The notes: generated by a model from the sequence alone, not told the origin. DNA of 64,000 bases from Sphingomonas glacialis (GCF_006439055.1 NZ_RCZC01000004.1:128241-192240); one strand, 5' to 3'; positions 53,352-62,810 are shown, counted from the first letter of the stretch. Translations and numbers: made by a program.

Positions 53352-54800
53352 ATGCGTATTCTTGCTGTTCTGCTCGCTTCAGCGTCACTGGCCGGCTGCG
53401 CGGTCGGCCCCGATTACATCCGCCCGAACGTAGCGCTTACGCCGGCCTTCATGGGCGCGCCGGCTATCGCTGCCGAACCCACCGACTCGGCCTGGTGGCA
53501 GGGCTTCAACGATCCGGTTCTGAGCGCCCTCGTCGCCAAGGCGGTGGCCGGCAATCTCGACATCGCCGCGGCGGCGGCCCGGATCGACCAGTCCCGCGCG
53601 ATCGCGCGCAGCGCCGGCGCCGACCTGCTCCCGCGTATCGACGGCGCGGGAGACGTGACGCGGGTCAGCCAGTCGCGCGATACGCCGATCGGACGGATAT
53701 CCCAGGCGTTCGGCGCCCCACGTGGCTATACGCAATATTCGGCTGGGGTGCAGGCATCGTGGGAGATCGACGTCTTCGGCGGCAATCGCCGGCGGCGTGA
53801 GGCTGCCCGCGACGCGCTGGCATCGCAGGTGGCGGATGCCGGTGCGGTGCGGGTCGCGGTCGCTGCCGAGACCGCAGACGCCTATCTTTCGCTGCGCGCG
53901 CTGCAGGCGCGGCTCGACGTCGCGTCGCGCCAGGAGCGTATCGAGCTGCAGCTCGTCGATGTCGTGAAGCAGCGGGTCGGGCAGGGGATCGCCGCAGATC
54001 GCGAGCTCAACCGTTCGCAGGGTGAGCTCGAGGGCGTCCGGGCCTCGCTGGCGCCATTGCGGGCCGGTATCGCGGCGCAGCTCAACCGGCTGGACGTGCT
54101 GGTGGGCGAGCAGCCCGGCGCGAACAGACCGATCCTGCAGCAAGCGCAGGTCATCCCCACGGCGCCTATGCCATCGGGCAGCGCCGCGCCGACCGACCTG
54201 CTGCGTAGGCGCCCCGACGTGGTCGCGGCGGAACGACGACTGGCGGCGGCGAATGCGCAGATCGGCGTCGCCGTGTCGGAATATTATCCGCACATCTCCT
54301 TGTCCGGCCTCCTCGGTGTGGCCAGCTTGGGGACCAGCAACCTTCTGAGCGGTGGTGCCGTCCAGGGATCGGGCGGCGCGGGTCTCCGATGGCGGCTTTT
54401 CGACTTCGGTAGGATCGACGCCGAGGTGTCGCAGGCCAGGGGCGGGCGGGCCGAGGCGCTCGCCAGCTGGCGCAAATCGGTGCTGACCGCGGCCGAGGAC
54501 GTCGAGACCGCTCTTTCGCGTCTGGAGGAGGCGCGTTCGGAGAGCGTCGCGCTCGATCGCCAGGTCGCGGCGCTGACCAAGGCGCGGGGCCAGGCCGACC
54601 TGGCGTATCGCGGTGGGGTCGTGGCGATAATCGACGTGCTCGACGCCGATCGGCAGCTGCTCGCCGCTTCGGACCGGCAGGCGACCGTGAAGGCGGAGCA
54701 GGCGCGGGCTGCCGTGGCGGCCTACCGAGCGCTTGGTGGTGGATGGCAGAGCGACGCGGTGGTCGCGCACCAGCCAGCGTCGGGTAAGAGAAATGGATGA
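53352..54800 (+). CDS. Outer-membrane efflux channel, NodT family (partner of EmrAB)
   Basis: Lipoprotein of 482 aa: signal and lipobox SLAGC (about 12-16), then AVGPDYIRPNV. It carries two OEP repeats (SWEIDVFGGNRRRREAARDAL, PDVVAAERRLAAANAQIGVAVSEYYPHISLSG) and a FDFGRIDAEVSQARG turn. The ATG at 53352 has AGGA about 8 nt upstream and lies 11 bp after the pump stop. It completes a tripartite EmrAB-OMF exporter. Confidence 0.9.
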   Translation: MRILAVLLASASLAGCAVGPDYIRPNVALTPAFMGAPAIAAEPTDSAWWQGFNDPVLSALVAKAVAGNLDIAAAAARIDQSRAIARSAGADLLPRIDGAGDVTRVSQSRDTPIGRISQAFGAPRGYTQYSAGVQASWEIDVFGGNRRRREAARDALASQVADAGAVRVAVAAETADAYLSLRALQARLDVASRQERIELQLVDVVKQRVGQGIAADRELNRSQGELEGVRASLAPLRAGIAAQLNRLDVLVGEQPGANRPILQQAQVIPTAPMPSGSAAPTDLLRRRPDVVAAERRLAAANAQIGVAVSEYYPHISLSGLLGVASLGTSNLLSGGAVQGSGGAGLRWRLFDFGRIDAEVSQARGGRAEALASWRKSVLTAAEDVETALSRLEEARSESVALDRQVAALTKARGQADLAYRGGVVAIIDVLDADRQLLAASDRQATVKAEQARAAVAAYRALGGGWQSDAVVAHQPASGKRNG

Positions 54801-54813
54801 TGGGAGTGGCACG

Positions 54814-55419
54814 ATGAGCGACGAAACACCCAAGCCGAACCGCACGCGGCAGAAGAAGGCCAAAAGCCGCGAACGCATCCTGCAGGAGGCGGCTTCGGCG
54901 ATTCGGATGGAGAGCGCCGATCGTGTGAGCGTGGCGACCATCATGGGGCGTGCCGGGATGACGGTTGGTGGCTTCTATGCCCACTTCGCCTCCAAGGACG
55001 AGCTCCTCGCGATGGCGGTGCGCCACATGTTCGAGGAGCGCTATTCGGCCTTCCTCTCCCGGCTCGACCATCCCGACGCGACGCACGTACTGAGTCAGTT
55101 TCTCGATACGTACCTATCGATGCGACATCGTGATGCGGTCGAGCGCGGTTGCCCCATTCCAGCGCTGGCGGGTGAGATCGGCCGGCTCGCACCGCCCGTG
55201 CGCGACGAGTTCACACAGGGTATCGATCGACTAGTGGCCGGCGTGAACCAGTTGCTCGTGAGGATGGGACGCGAAGATGCGGACGACCTGTCGGCCTCCC
55301 TGATCGCCGAGATGACCGGAGCGTTGGCGCTATCGCGCGCTCAGCCCGTGATGGAGAAGGCGGAGGCGATGCTTTCCGCCTCCCGTTCGCTCGTCCGCCA
55401 CCGGGTCGGTCTTCAGTAG
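54814..55419 (+). CDS. TetR-family repressor of the EmrAB-OMF locus
   Basis: Protein of 201 aa. The N-terminal HTH (about 20-66) contains RERILQEAASAIR and the recognition helix VSVATIMGRAGMTVGGFYAHFASKDEL. The C-terminal ligand domain (about 85-195) resembles AcrR-type TetR proteins (RGCPIPALAGEIG). ATG 54814 has GGGAG about 8 nt upstream; an earlier ATG at 54793 overlaps the OMF stop. Last gene of the operon. It likely binds the palindrome at 51681 and is released by the exporter's substrate. Confidence 0.85.
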   Translation: MSDETPKPNRTRQKKAKSRERILQEAASAIRMESADRVSVATIMGRAGMTVGGFYAHFASKDELLAMAVRHMFEERYSAFLSRLDHPDATHVLSQFLDTYLSMRHRDAVERGCPIPALAGEIGRLAPPVRDEFTQGIDRLVAGVNQLLVRMGREDADDLSASLIAEMTGALALSRAQPVMEKAEAMLSASRSLVRHRVGLQ

Positions 55420-55467
55420 GAGAAGGCCTATCGGGCCGATCGTTGCGTCGGGACAGAAGTCGGCGAT

Positions 55468-55893
55468 CTACGATGCCGCGTCGACCTGTTCGCGTACCGC
55501 GACGCTCGAAAGCAGCGTCTCCGCAGCGAATGCGGCAAGCGCCACCACGGTGAAGACGACCGCGGCGCCGAAAAGCGCGAACAGCAGTCGACCTGTGGTC
55601 GCCATGCCGAGCGCACCGACGAACAGGCTCAACACCGCGAAGCAGGTGAGGGCCCCGGCGATCGATGCGGTGAGGACCGCGACATCGAGGACGTGCGTCC
55701 GACGCCGCAGCGCCGCTAGCTGGCGAGCGTGGTGTCCTGGATCCTCCGTCAGCTTCCCGACCCGGTCCGCGACGCGTCCGAGGCGCGAGGTGAAGACGTT
55801 CAGCAGCGCGGCCAGACCGCTGAGGAGGAAGACCGGGGTGAGCGCGAGCTGAACCACCTGCGCGGCGGCGTCGAGCGATGCGTGCGTCGTCAT
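55468..55893 (-). CDS. DUF2721 membrane protein
   Basis: Protein of 141 aa. DUF2721 features: LTPVFLLSGLAALLNVFTSRLGRVADR (about 17-43), then a charged stretch with an RRR motif and three more hydrophobic helices. The function of the family is unknown. It starts 10 bp after the sulfite-oxidase-like gene, so the two are co-transcribed. Confidence 0.85.
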   Translation of the reverse strand: MTTHASLDAAAQVVQLALTPVFLLSGLAALLNVFTSRLGRVADRVGKLTEDPGHHARQLAALRRRTHVLDVAVLTASIAGALTCFAVLSLFVGALGMATTGRLLFALFGAAVVFTVVALAAFAAETLLSSVAVREQVDAAS

Positions 55894-55903
55894 GCCCGGG
55901 GCG

Positions 55904-56560
55904 TCACGAGTAGCGCTCCTCGGCCCACGGATCGCCGCGGCGGTGATACCCGTTGAGTTCCCAGAACCCGAGTTCTTCGGCAGTCAGGAACTGGATCGCC
56001 CTCAGCCACTTGGCGCTCTTCCAGAAGTAGAGGTGCGGTATCACCAGCCGGACGGGGCCGCCATGGTCGCGGCTCAGCGGCTGCCCCGACCAGCTGTGCG
56101 CCAGCAGTCCGTCCGGCGAGGCGAAGTCGTGGAGGGTCAGGTTGGTCGTGTACTTGTCGTATCCGTGCAGAAGGACCGCCGCTGCATCGGCCGTCGGCTG
56201 CACGTGGTCGAGCAGGTCCCGCGTGGCGACGCCGTTCCAGTCGTTGTCGTAGCGCGACCACGTGGTGACGCAGTGGATGTCGCTGCGCTTTCCGGACTGG
56301 GGCAGGGCTCCGAACGAACGCCAGTCGAGGATCGCCGGCCGCTCGACGCTGCCGGTGATCTCGAGCGTCCACTTCTCGCGTGCGATGTCGGGCTGTAGCC
56401 CGAGATCGAGCACCGGCCAGTCGCGTACGAGGTGTTGGCCCGGCGGGAGTCTTTCCCCGGTCGGTTTGCGAGATCCACCCGTCAGGAACTTCCCTTCGTC
56501 GGCCCAGCGCAGCTTCGACTTCGTCAGCTTGTTCGGCTCGTCGCCGTCCGGTGTGGTCAT
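55904..56560 (-). CDS. Sulfite-oxidase-like molybdopterin oxidoreductase, cytosolic
   Basis: Protein of 218 aa, the size of short single-domain Moco proteins. LEITGSVERPAILDWRSF (about 74-91) leads to DIHCVTTWSR, whose Cys binds molybdenum; DHGGPVRLVIPHLYFWKSAKWL and late FWELNGYHRRGDPWAEERY are typical of the 'sulfite oxidase-like oxidoreductase' group. No signal peptide or Tat motif, unlike MsrP/YedY. Electron partner unknown. ATG 56560 has GGAAAG 7 nt upstream; the frame is open to 56617. A GATAC-type element lies 80 nt before the start. Confidence 0.85.
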   Translation of the reverse strand: MTTPDGDEPNKLTKSKLRWADEGKFLTGGSRKPTGERLPPGQHLVRDWPVLDLGLQPDIAREKWTLEITGSVERPAILDWRSFGALPQSGKRSDIHCVTTWSRYDNDWNGVATRDLLDHVQPTADAAAVLLHGYDKYTTNLTLHDFASPDGLLAHSWSGQPLSRDHGGPVRLVIPHLYFWKSAKWLRAIQFLTAEELGFWELNGYHRRGDPWAEERYS

Positions 56561-56640
56561 GACGGTTCTTTCCATTGATCTGGCCGTGCCCTGCGGCATT
56601 TCCTTGGGCGGACCCATACGTGCTCTAACACTGCCATGCG

Positions 56641-56656
56641 ATTATACCGGTGTACA
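56641..56656 (-). promoter_or_regulatory. GTAC-N4-GTATAAT element upstream of the Moco oxidoreductase gene
   Basis: The minus strand reads TGTACACCGGTATAAT: GTATAAT perfect, first arm GTAC instead of ATAC. It is 80 nt before ATG 56560. Confidence 0.5.
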
Positions 56657-56782
56657 ACGCGGCGGCGGCCGCCACCTGTCCTATCCTCATGGATAATCGT
56701 CGTAAGCGCTTGAACGTGCGAGAGAGGGAACGACGCGCAGTGCTCCGTTCAGGGAAGCGCGCTCCCACGACAAGGATCTCCA

Positions 56783-58201
56783 GTGACCGACGCATCTACC
56801 GCCGTCCGAGATCTCGCCTCCGACCCGATGGCGACGGAGCTTGCTCTCTATGCCGATGCCGCCCGGCGTGGCGCCGCGTATCTCGAAGGCGTTTCCGGGC
56901 GCCGGGTCTTCCCAGACCAGCAGGGTCTGGACGGGCTGCGCGCCTTCGATGAGGGCCTGCCCGCGTTCGGCCTGTCCCCGGAAAGCACGCTGGCGCTACT
57001 CGACGAGAGTGGCTCGCCTGCAACCGTCGCGACCAATGGTCCGCGGTATTTCGGATTCGTGGTCGGAGCGGCGCTACCGGCCGCCGCGGCCGCGGAGCGG
57101 CTCATGCTGGCCTGGGACCAGGGAGCGGCGCTCCACGTCGCGTCGCCCGTCTCCGCCCGGATCGAAGCGGTCGCCTCCAGTTGGCTGCTCGAGGTGCTGG
57201 ATCTGCCGCGTTCCAGCGCTGTTGGCTTCGGCACATCGTCGACCGCGTGCGGACTGACCTGCCTGGCGGCAGCCAGGCGTTCGGTGCTTCTGAAGGCCGG
57301 CTTCGACTTGGACGTTTTGGGAATCGCGCAGTGCCCGGAGGTGAAGGTCGTGGTTTCCGAGAAGGTTCACGTCACGGTTCTGAAGGCGCTTCGCATCCTG
57401 GGTTTTGGTCGGAGTCAGCTGTTGATCGCGCCCGTCGATGGCGAGGGGCGCATCGACCTGGACCGCCTGCCGCCTCTGGATGCGACGACGATCCTCTGCC
57501 TGCAGGCAGGCGAGGTGAACACCGGCGAGTTCGATCCGTTCGGCCCGCTCATCGCACGGGCGCGCGAGGCGGGTGCCTGGGTTCATGTGGATGGTGCCTT
57601 CGGGCTCTGGGCAAGGGCGTCCGCCACTCGCCGGGCGCTTACGGAAGGGATCGATCTCGCCGACAGCTGGACCGTGGACGGGCACAAGTGGCTCAACACG
57701 CCCTATGACTGCGCGATGGCGATCTGCCGTGATCCGGAAGCGCTCGCAGGGGCGATGAACAGCGATGCGGCTTATGCCGTAGGTTCGGCGGATGCCCAGA
57801 AGAACCTGACGCTCGAGTTCTCCAGGCGTGCGCGGGGCATTCCGGTCTGGGCCGTGCTGCGCTCGCTGGGTACTGTCGGGGTGGCCGAGCTCGTTGACCG
57901 ACATTGCCGTCAGGCGCTTCGTCTTGCGGGAGGTCTGAGGGCCGCGGGCTTCGAAGTCGTCAACCGCGTCGTCCTGAACCAGCTCGTGGTACGCGCGGCG
58001 GACGACGCGCAGACGAACGCCGTGCGGATCGCGGCCGAGCGCTCCGGGGAACTGTGGTTCGGGAGCACGTCCTGGAACGGTCGTGCTGCATTCAGGCTCA
58101 GCGTCTCCTCTTGGCGCACCACCGATGGCGATATCGAGCGCGCGATCGAACTGCTGGCCAAGCTGCTCGGCGAATTGCACTCGCATCACACGGCCGTCTG
58201 A
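56783..58201 (+). CDS. PLP-dependent decarboxylase/aminotransferase-like protein (group II)
   Basis: Protein of 472 aa, a fold-type I PLP enzyme of the group II amino acid decarboxylase family: FGTSSTACGLTCLAAAR (about 152-168, phosphate site region), ILCLQAGEVNTGEFDPF, WVHVDGAFGLWAR (about 267-279, Asp binding the pyridine N), and VDGHKWLNTPYDCAM (about 299-313) with the Schiff-base Lys. The substrate could be an aromatic or acidic amino acid; it cannot be read here. GTG start at 56783 with AAGGA about 7 nt upstream. Stands alone, convergent with the aldolase. Confidence 0.85.
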   Translation: MTDASTAVRDLASDPMATELALYADAARRGAAYLEGVSGRRVFPDQQGLDGLRAFDEGLPAFGLSPESTLALLDESGSPATVATNGPRYFGFVVGAALPAAAAAERLMLAWDQGAALHVASPVSARIEAVASSWLLEVLDLPRSSAVGFGTSSTACGLTCLAAARRSVLLKAGFDLDVLGIAQCPEVKVVVSEKVHVTVLKALRILGFGRSQLLIAPVDGEGRIDLDRLPPLDATTILCLQAGEVNTGEFDPFGPLIARAREAGAWVHVDGAFGLWARASATRRALTEGIDLADSWTVDGHKWLNTPYDCAMAICRDPEALAGAMNSDAAYAVGSADAQKNLTLEFSRRARGIPVWAVLRSLGTVGVAELVDRHCRQALRLAGGLRAAGFEVVNRVVLNQLVVRAADDAQTNAVRIAAERSGELWFGSTSWNGRAAFRLSVSSWRTTDGDIERAIELLAKLLGELHSHHTAV

Positions 58202-58237
58202 TCGAGGTCGCATTCCGTTCCGGCGGCAGCGGATCGA

Positions 58238-59137
58238 TCACTCTTTGACCGTTGATGCCCTGTAGATCTCGTCGATTGCCTCGGCGAGGGTCGCGTCGAA
58301 CGTCGCGTCGTCCATGGAGACTCGCAGGTCGTCCAGGAGGGCTCGCGAGAAGCTGGCGATCATGCCGTGGTTGCGGGCGAGACGCGTGCATGCATCGGTT
58401 CGCTCGTAGCCACCCGACAGCGCGACCACGCGCGCGACCCGGGGATGGGCGGCGAGACCCGCATAGAGATCGGGGGTCTCGGGAATGGTGACTTTCAGCA
58501 TGACGTCGACGCCGTCTGTGAGCTCGTCCAGGTTACGCGTCAGTTCTGCAACGAGAGCTGCTTCGGCCCCGGCCTTCTGCGGGCTTGCGACGAGCACCTC
58601 CGGTTCGATGATAGGCATCAGTCCATGCCCGACGATCGTTCGCGCGAGCTCGAACTGCTGCTTCACGATCGCGGAGATCCCGGAAGGTGAGGCCAAATTC
58701 ACGACGGACCGCATCTTCGTCCCGAACACTCCGAGCTCGGCTGCACGGGCGAGCAGGTCCTCTAGGCCGGTGATCGGTTTCATCAGGCGAACGCCGTCGG
58801 ACTCGGCGAGCAGGCCCTTGTCCACCTTGAGGACCGGTACGATTCCGCGGGTACGCCATAGATAGGTCGGAACAGGTTGTCCGAGGACGGTCTCCTCCAT
58901 CGTCCGCTCGAACAGGATCGCGGCGAGGATCCTGGTTCGGCTGAACGCCGGAGCGGTGATCACCCGGGCGCGCATGTCATGCATCAACGCGAACATGCCG
59001 TCGTCGTCATGATAGGCGGTCTGGGGGATGCCGTAGGCCGCCAACGCGCCCGGGGTCGAGCCGCCGCTCTGGTCGAGCGCCGCGATGAAACCCTCGGCCG
59101 AACGCATGCGAGCGTCCATCTCTGCTATCATCGTCAT
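58238..59137 (-). CDS. Class I fructose-bisphosphate aldolase
   Basis: Protein of 299 aa, the size of bacterial Fda-type class I aldolases. FIAALDQSGGSTPGALAAYG (about 17-36), VPVLKVDKGL (about 102-111), IIEPEVL and VMLKVTIPETPDLYAG with the Schiff-base Lys, and ALSGGYERTDACTRL near the end (phosphate loop) are present. Cleaves fructose-1,6-bisphosphate without metal. The ATG at 59137 has AGGAG 9 nt upstream. It follows the OprB porin by 94 bp on the same strand, linking sugar uptake with breakdown. Confidence 0.9.
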   Translation of the reverse strand: MTMIAEMDARMRSAEGFIAALDQSGGSTPGALAAYGIPQTAYHDDDGMFALMHDMRARVITAPAFSRTRILAAILFERTMEETVLGQPVPTYLWRTRGIVPVLKVDKGLLAESDGVRLMKPITGLEDLLARAAELGVFGTKMRSVVNLASPSGISAIVKQQFELARTIVGHGLMPIIEPEVLVASPQKAGAEAALVAELTRNLDELTDGVDVMLKVTIPETPDLYAGLAAHPRVARVVALSGGYERTDACTRLARNHGMIASFSRALLDDLRVSMDDATFDATLAEAIDEIYRASTVKE

Positions 59138-59231
59138 TCTACATTCTCCTGGCGGACCTGGTCCGTGGATCCCATCCGATGAATTTTGCCGGCCGAGCCA
59201 GCCTCTCTTCATGGACCCGCCGGCCCATGAT

Positions 59232-60656
59232 TCACAGGGCCACCGACGCCTTTAGGCCGAGAACGACGACGTCCTTCGCCTGCGTGAAACCGCCTGGGTT
59301 CACGACATACTGCAGGTTGGGTCGAAGCGTCAGCCACCGTATCGTGTGGATGCAGTAAGCGAACTCGGCGGCGTACTCGGCGTCTGGCCGGGCCTGTCCC
59401 TTTGCCAAGCCGAGCAGGGCGTTCGCGTTCACGTTCGTGCGGGCGACCGCGAACGTGACGTCGTCATGCGGTCGGAAGGGAATGAGCCCGGCATAGGTCA
59501 GTCCCGCGGCCACCTGGTTGTCGGTGACCGTGGTGTGCCGGTCGGTCTGGGTTATGTTCAGATACGCGATCAATCCGTTCCTGACCTTCGGGCCGGCCTT
59601 TCCCTCTTCGACGCTGCCTGACAGCTGCTGCTGGAGTTGAAGGTAGAAGCCATAGCGACCGGTGCGGCGAAGCGGCGCCAGTCCGGTCACTGCTTGCGGG
59701 TTGCCATTGATGTCGAGACCTACATCGTTCGCTTCAGCCGTGTTGTACCAGCCCCCGAACCGGTAGCTTCCCGGCAGCCGTGATGCGCCGAGGCGCGGAG
59801 TGAAGCCGATTTCAGCGGGGATCAGGACGCCGGTTGCACCATGGAAGCGCCCGAAGGTGAATGCGTTTTCGAGGTTGCGCGGATTGACCTCGTAGGCCCC
59901 GACCATGGCGTAGAAGCGATCGTTCCTGAGCCTTCCGCGGACCCCCCATTGGCTGATCGGCCAGTTATACCAATAGTCGCCCGCGAGATTGCCCGGGGGT
60001 GAGCCGCAGAAGCTCAGGTTCTGGAGTTGGCAGGAGAAGGCGGCGAAGTCCTCGCCCTGGGTTAGTCTCCCGATCTTGATGTCGGCGCGTCCCTCGGCGA
60101 AGGTCTGTTGATACCATAGCTGGGTCAGGCGCCAGGTCTGTCCGCGGCCATAGACCTCCTGGACCTGCTGCAGCACTCCCAGGCCGGCATCGGCTCCTAG
60201 GTCGTGCCCCCGCCGGAAGGTGATCGTTCCTTGGAATGTCCCTCCCGTGAGACCTATGAGCTTCGCTGTGTCGATGGTGGCCGCGAACGAGAACTGCCCG
60301 GTCTCGACGACTCGCTCGCGCATTCCGCCACTGGCGTTCCAGGCGGTCTCAGAGACGTAGCCCGCCGCCAGATCCAGACCGTCGTCGCGCAGTCTCGTTC
60401 GCAGCCCCCCCCATTCCCCGGTTAACGTATCCGGGGCGTCCGTGCCTTGCTGGAACGTCACCGGATCTGCTTCGCTACGCTTTGCGGGCTCGCTCTGGCC
60501 GCATGCCGGTGTAACCGACATAGCCACGGATGCGACCCCAGCGACGATGGTCGTCGCGCGAAGCGCCGGCGGCCATCCTGTCGAGCGCATCGCGATCCGA
60601 CGCCGCCATGATGCGCTTCTTGACCTGGGGGTCGATCGATCTTGTCGCACATCCAC
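59232..60656 (-). CDS. OprB-family carbohydrate porin
   Basis: Up to 474 aa from GTG 60656 (an ATG at 60590 would give about 452). A signal peptide lies near residues 25-53, ending at ACGQ. LTGEWGGLRTRLRDDGLDLAAGYVSETAWN (about 78-107) is the OprB start, followed by beta-strands to a terminal VVLGLKASVAL ending in a hydrophobic residue rather than the usual Phe. It should pass sugars through the outer membrane. A GATAC-type element lies 67 nt upstream of GTG 60656. First gene of a pair with the aldolase. Confidence 0.85.
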   Translation of the reverse strand: MDVRQDRSTPRSRSASWRRRIAMRSTGWPPALRATTIVAGVASVAMSVTPACGQSEPAKRSEADPVTFQQGTDAPDTLTGEWGGLRTRLRDDGLDLAAGYVSETAWNASGGMRERVVETGQFSFAATIDTAKLIGLTGGTFQGTITFRRGHDLGADAGLGVLQQVQEVYGRGQTWRLTQLWYQQTFAEGRADIKIGRLTQGEDFAAFSCQLQNLSFCGSPPGNLAGDYWYNWPISQWGVRGRLRNDRFYAMVGAYEVNPRNLENAFTFGRFHGATGVLIPAEIGFTPRLGASRLPGSYRFGGWYNTAEANDVGLDINGNPQAVTGLAPLRRTGRYGFYLQLQQQLSGSVEEGKAGPKVRNGLIAYLNITQTDRHTTVTDNQVAAGLTYAGLIPFRPHDDVTFAVARTNVNANALLGLAKGQARPDAEYAAEFAYCIHTIRWLTLRPNLQYVVNPGGFTQAKDVVVLGLKASVAL

Positions 60657-60723
60657 GTCCCCGCTTCAGGTTGAGCGCCCTTGTCCGGCCTTTTCAACAG
60701 ACCGCGTGCGACGGTCCGGGACA

Positions 60724-60739
60724 ATTATACGAGGGTGTC
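60724..60739 (-). promoter_or_regulatory. GACAC-N4-GTATAAT element upstream of the OprB-aldolase pair
   Basis: The minus strand reads GACACCCTCGTATAAT, one transition from consensus, 67 nt before GTG 60656. Confidence 0.5.
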
Positions 60740-60799
60740 GGCGGGAGTTCGTTCATCGCGGGCGTCTTCGGCGCGGGGTGCTGCCCGTTCCCATCCCGG

Positions 60800-61042
60800 T
60801 CAGACCAGGATGGGATGACGTTCTATACGAGCGAGATTCGCTCCATCCTCGATATTGCACTCGAAGGAGATGGTCGCGGCTAGCCGTAGCGCGGCCTTGA
60901 CCGCTTCGATGGTTATGGCGGACCCGTCTGGCATCACGGCGGCACCGCAGACGCAGGCCGCAACGGTGGCGCCATCGATCGTCCGATGGATGCTCTCGAA
61001 CACCCGGCCGGGTTCGGTGAAGACTACGTAGCACTCCCTCAT
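60800..61042 (-). CDS. Small hypothetical protein, 80 aa, coupled to the integrase gene
   Basis: Unrecognised. It has a beta-rich N-terminus (MRECYVVFTEPGRVF), a CVCG pair (about 31-34) and a helical C-terminal part (AVKAALRLAATISFECN). The ATG overlaps the integrase stop (ATGA), which is strong evidence for expression from the same message. Confidence 0.5.
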   Translation of the reverse strand: MRECYVVFTEPGRVFESIHRTIDGATVAACVCGAAVMPDGSAITIEAVKAALRLAATISFECNIEDGANLARIERHPILV

Positions 61043-62802
61043 GTCCGGGCTCCGACCGACTTCTCCCAGTCGATCGATGCGAACGCCTTCTTCACCGCGG
61101 TCCAATCGACCATCTCGAACGTGACGCGATCGAGTTCGCGCTTGAGCGTCTTCAACCGCGCACCGACGCCGTATTTGTCGCCGGTCGAGATGCCGGCATG
61201 GCCCATAATCTGCTCGACTATGTACTTCTCGATCGGAACGTCGCGCGCCAGGTCCTTGAAGTTGTGCCGAAGGGAGTGGAACGCGATCCGGGGATCGTGG
61301 GACACGACCTTGTCGATGAGGCGGTTCGCTACGCGCGACGCCGCCTGGCAGAGCTTGTCGAACCGGTTTGGACGAAGATCGGGAAACAGCCTGGTCTGAC
61401 CTGCCGTCCTTAATGTCGCGACGTATTCCTCGAATCCGAGAGCGATCACCAGATCGTGTATCGGAATCAGGCGTCGCGACGTCTCGTTCTTGACTACCGC
61501 GTCGGCACCGAGGTCCAGATAGAGCACTCCCCCGTCGCGTTTCACGTTCGCGAGTTCGGTCTGCCCGATCTCCTCGATGCGCGAACCGTTGGTCAAGCCC
61601 AGCAGGAACAGCCAGGCGAGGGTCAGATCCCCGACCGATTCCCGTCGTTCCGACCATTTCTCGGGTCGCAGGAAGAGGTCGCTCGAGAACAGCGTGGCTA
61701 GCTCGTCGTCCAGGAAGGGGCGGCGGCCGCCGGTGTTCTTGGTGTAGCCCTCGATCCTTATGCCGCTGCCAGAATTCATCTCGATCCAGCGCTGGTTGAA
61801 CGCGTGGGTCAGCAGCGCCTGGAGGTGCCCGACGCGGCGCTTCACCGAGGCGGGAGCCACCATCGGACCCGGCAGACCGCGGCATGCGGCAACCCGTGCC
61901 GAGAAGGTTAGGGCCCGATGGGCTAGCGGCATGGCCTTGGGCAGCGAAGCCACCGCATCCCGGAAGTTGTAGAGATGATCGCCGCTTATCTGGGCCACGG
62001 GTATGTCGCCGGCGAAGTCGATGAAGTCCTCCACGGTAGTTCCGGTCTCATGCGCGCCCTGCTGCCCGGGTGCCGGCGTCTTGTTCTTCCATTCGGTCAG
62101 CAGCTCTCCGAGCAGCATGTCGGGACGGAGTCTGGTCCCTGTCGATCGGAAGGGCGTTGATGCCAGGACGCGCAGGTCGGCCTGTTCGCGTTCGATCGCG
62201 CTGGTCACGGCCTGCGTCAGCGCCCAGTCGTTCTCAGGCCCTCGCGCGATGTCGTCGAAGCCTCCCTCCTAGCGGAACGACCCGTGGACCCAGAGGATCA
62301 TATGCTCCGCCATGAACAGGATGTCCTTGCGGGGGCGCGTTCGGAAGACGCGCATCCACGCATCCCCGGGGAGGTTGTTGGGATCCATCGCCGCGAGGCC
62401 GGCCGGCGAGGAATCCAGGAAGACCGAGACGCGACCGGCTGCCAGCTTGGCGGCCGCTGCCTCCTCGGCCCAGTATACGTTCGACAGGGCGGGGAAGCGG
62501 TCCAGCCGGCTCCCCCGGTGGAGCGCGGATGCGCGCGCGACGGCGGCATCGGCCTGCGCAGCGGTCAGCCGCGTGCCGAGCGTGCGTTCTTCGATCGCCG
62601 CCCGGGCCGCCTCGAAGCGGACCTCCAGTTCGGCGTTGGCCGCGGCGAACGCCCGGCGGGCCACTCCGGCGTCCTTCGTTTCGAGGGATCTCTTCCAGAG
62701 CTGACGGCCGCCGAACTCCTCGCGGAGTGGCTTCGGGATCTGTCGTCGGAGGTAGTACGTTCCAGTTTCAGGATGCCGCCAGGGCTCCGCCATCGCCACC
62801 AT
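61039..62802 (-). pseudogene. Tyrosine recombinase/integrase with an in-frame amber codon
   Basis: One continuous frame of about 587 codons interrupted by TAG at 62269-62271; the frame before (177 aa) and the frame after (389 aa from GTG 62208) are in phase. The N-terminal part starts with MAEPWRHPETGTYYLRRQIPK, typical of the SAM-like integrase N-domain. The C-terminal catalytic part has Arg in NGSRIEEIG, H-x-x-R in HSLRHNFKD, His in MGHAGIS and the nucleophile Tyr in GDKYG, all intact. Either it is a recent pseudogene, the stop is read through, or the C-terminal half is made from the internal GTG. A tRNA-like attachment core lies about 85 bp upstream. Confidence 0.8.
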
Positions 62803-62810
62803 TGTTCGTC

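Noticed and set aside
53385..54944. 519-aa minus-strand frame opposite the efflux channel gene
   Set aside because: It is antisense to a clear NodT-family gene, rich in Arg and His, with no domain; high-GC DNA gives such shadows.
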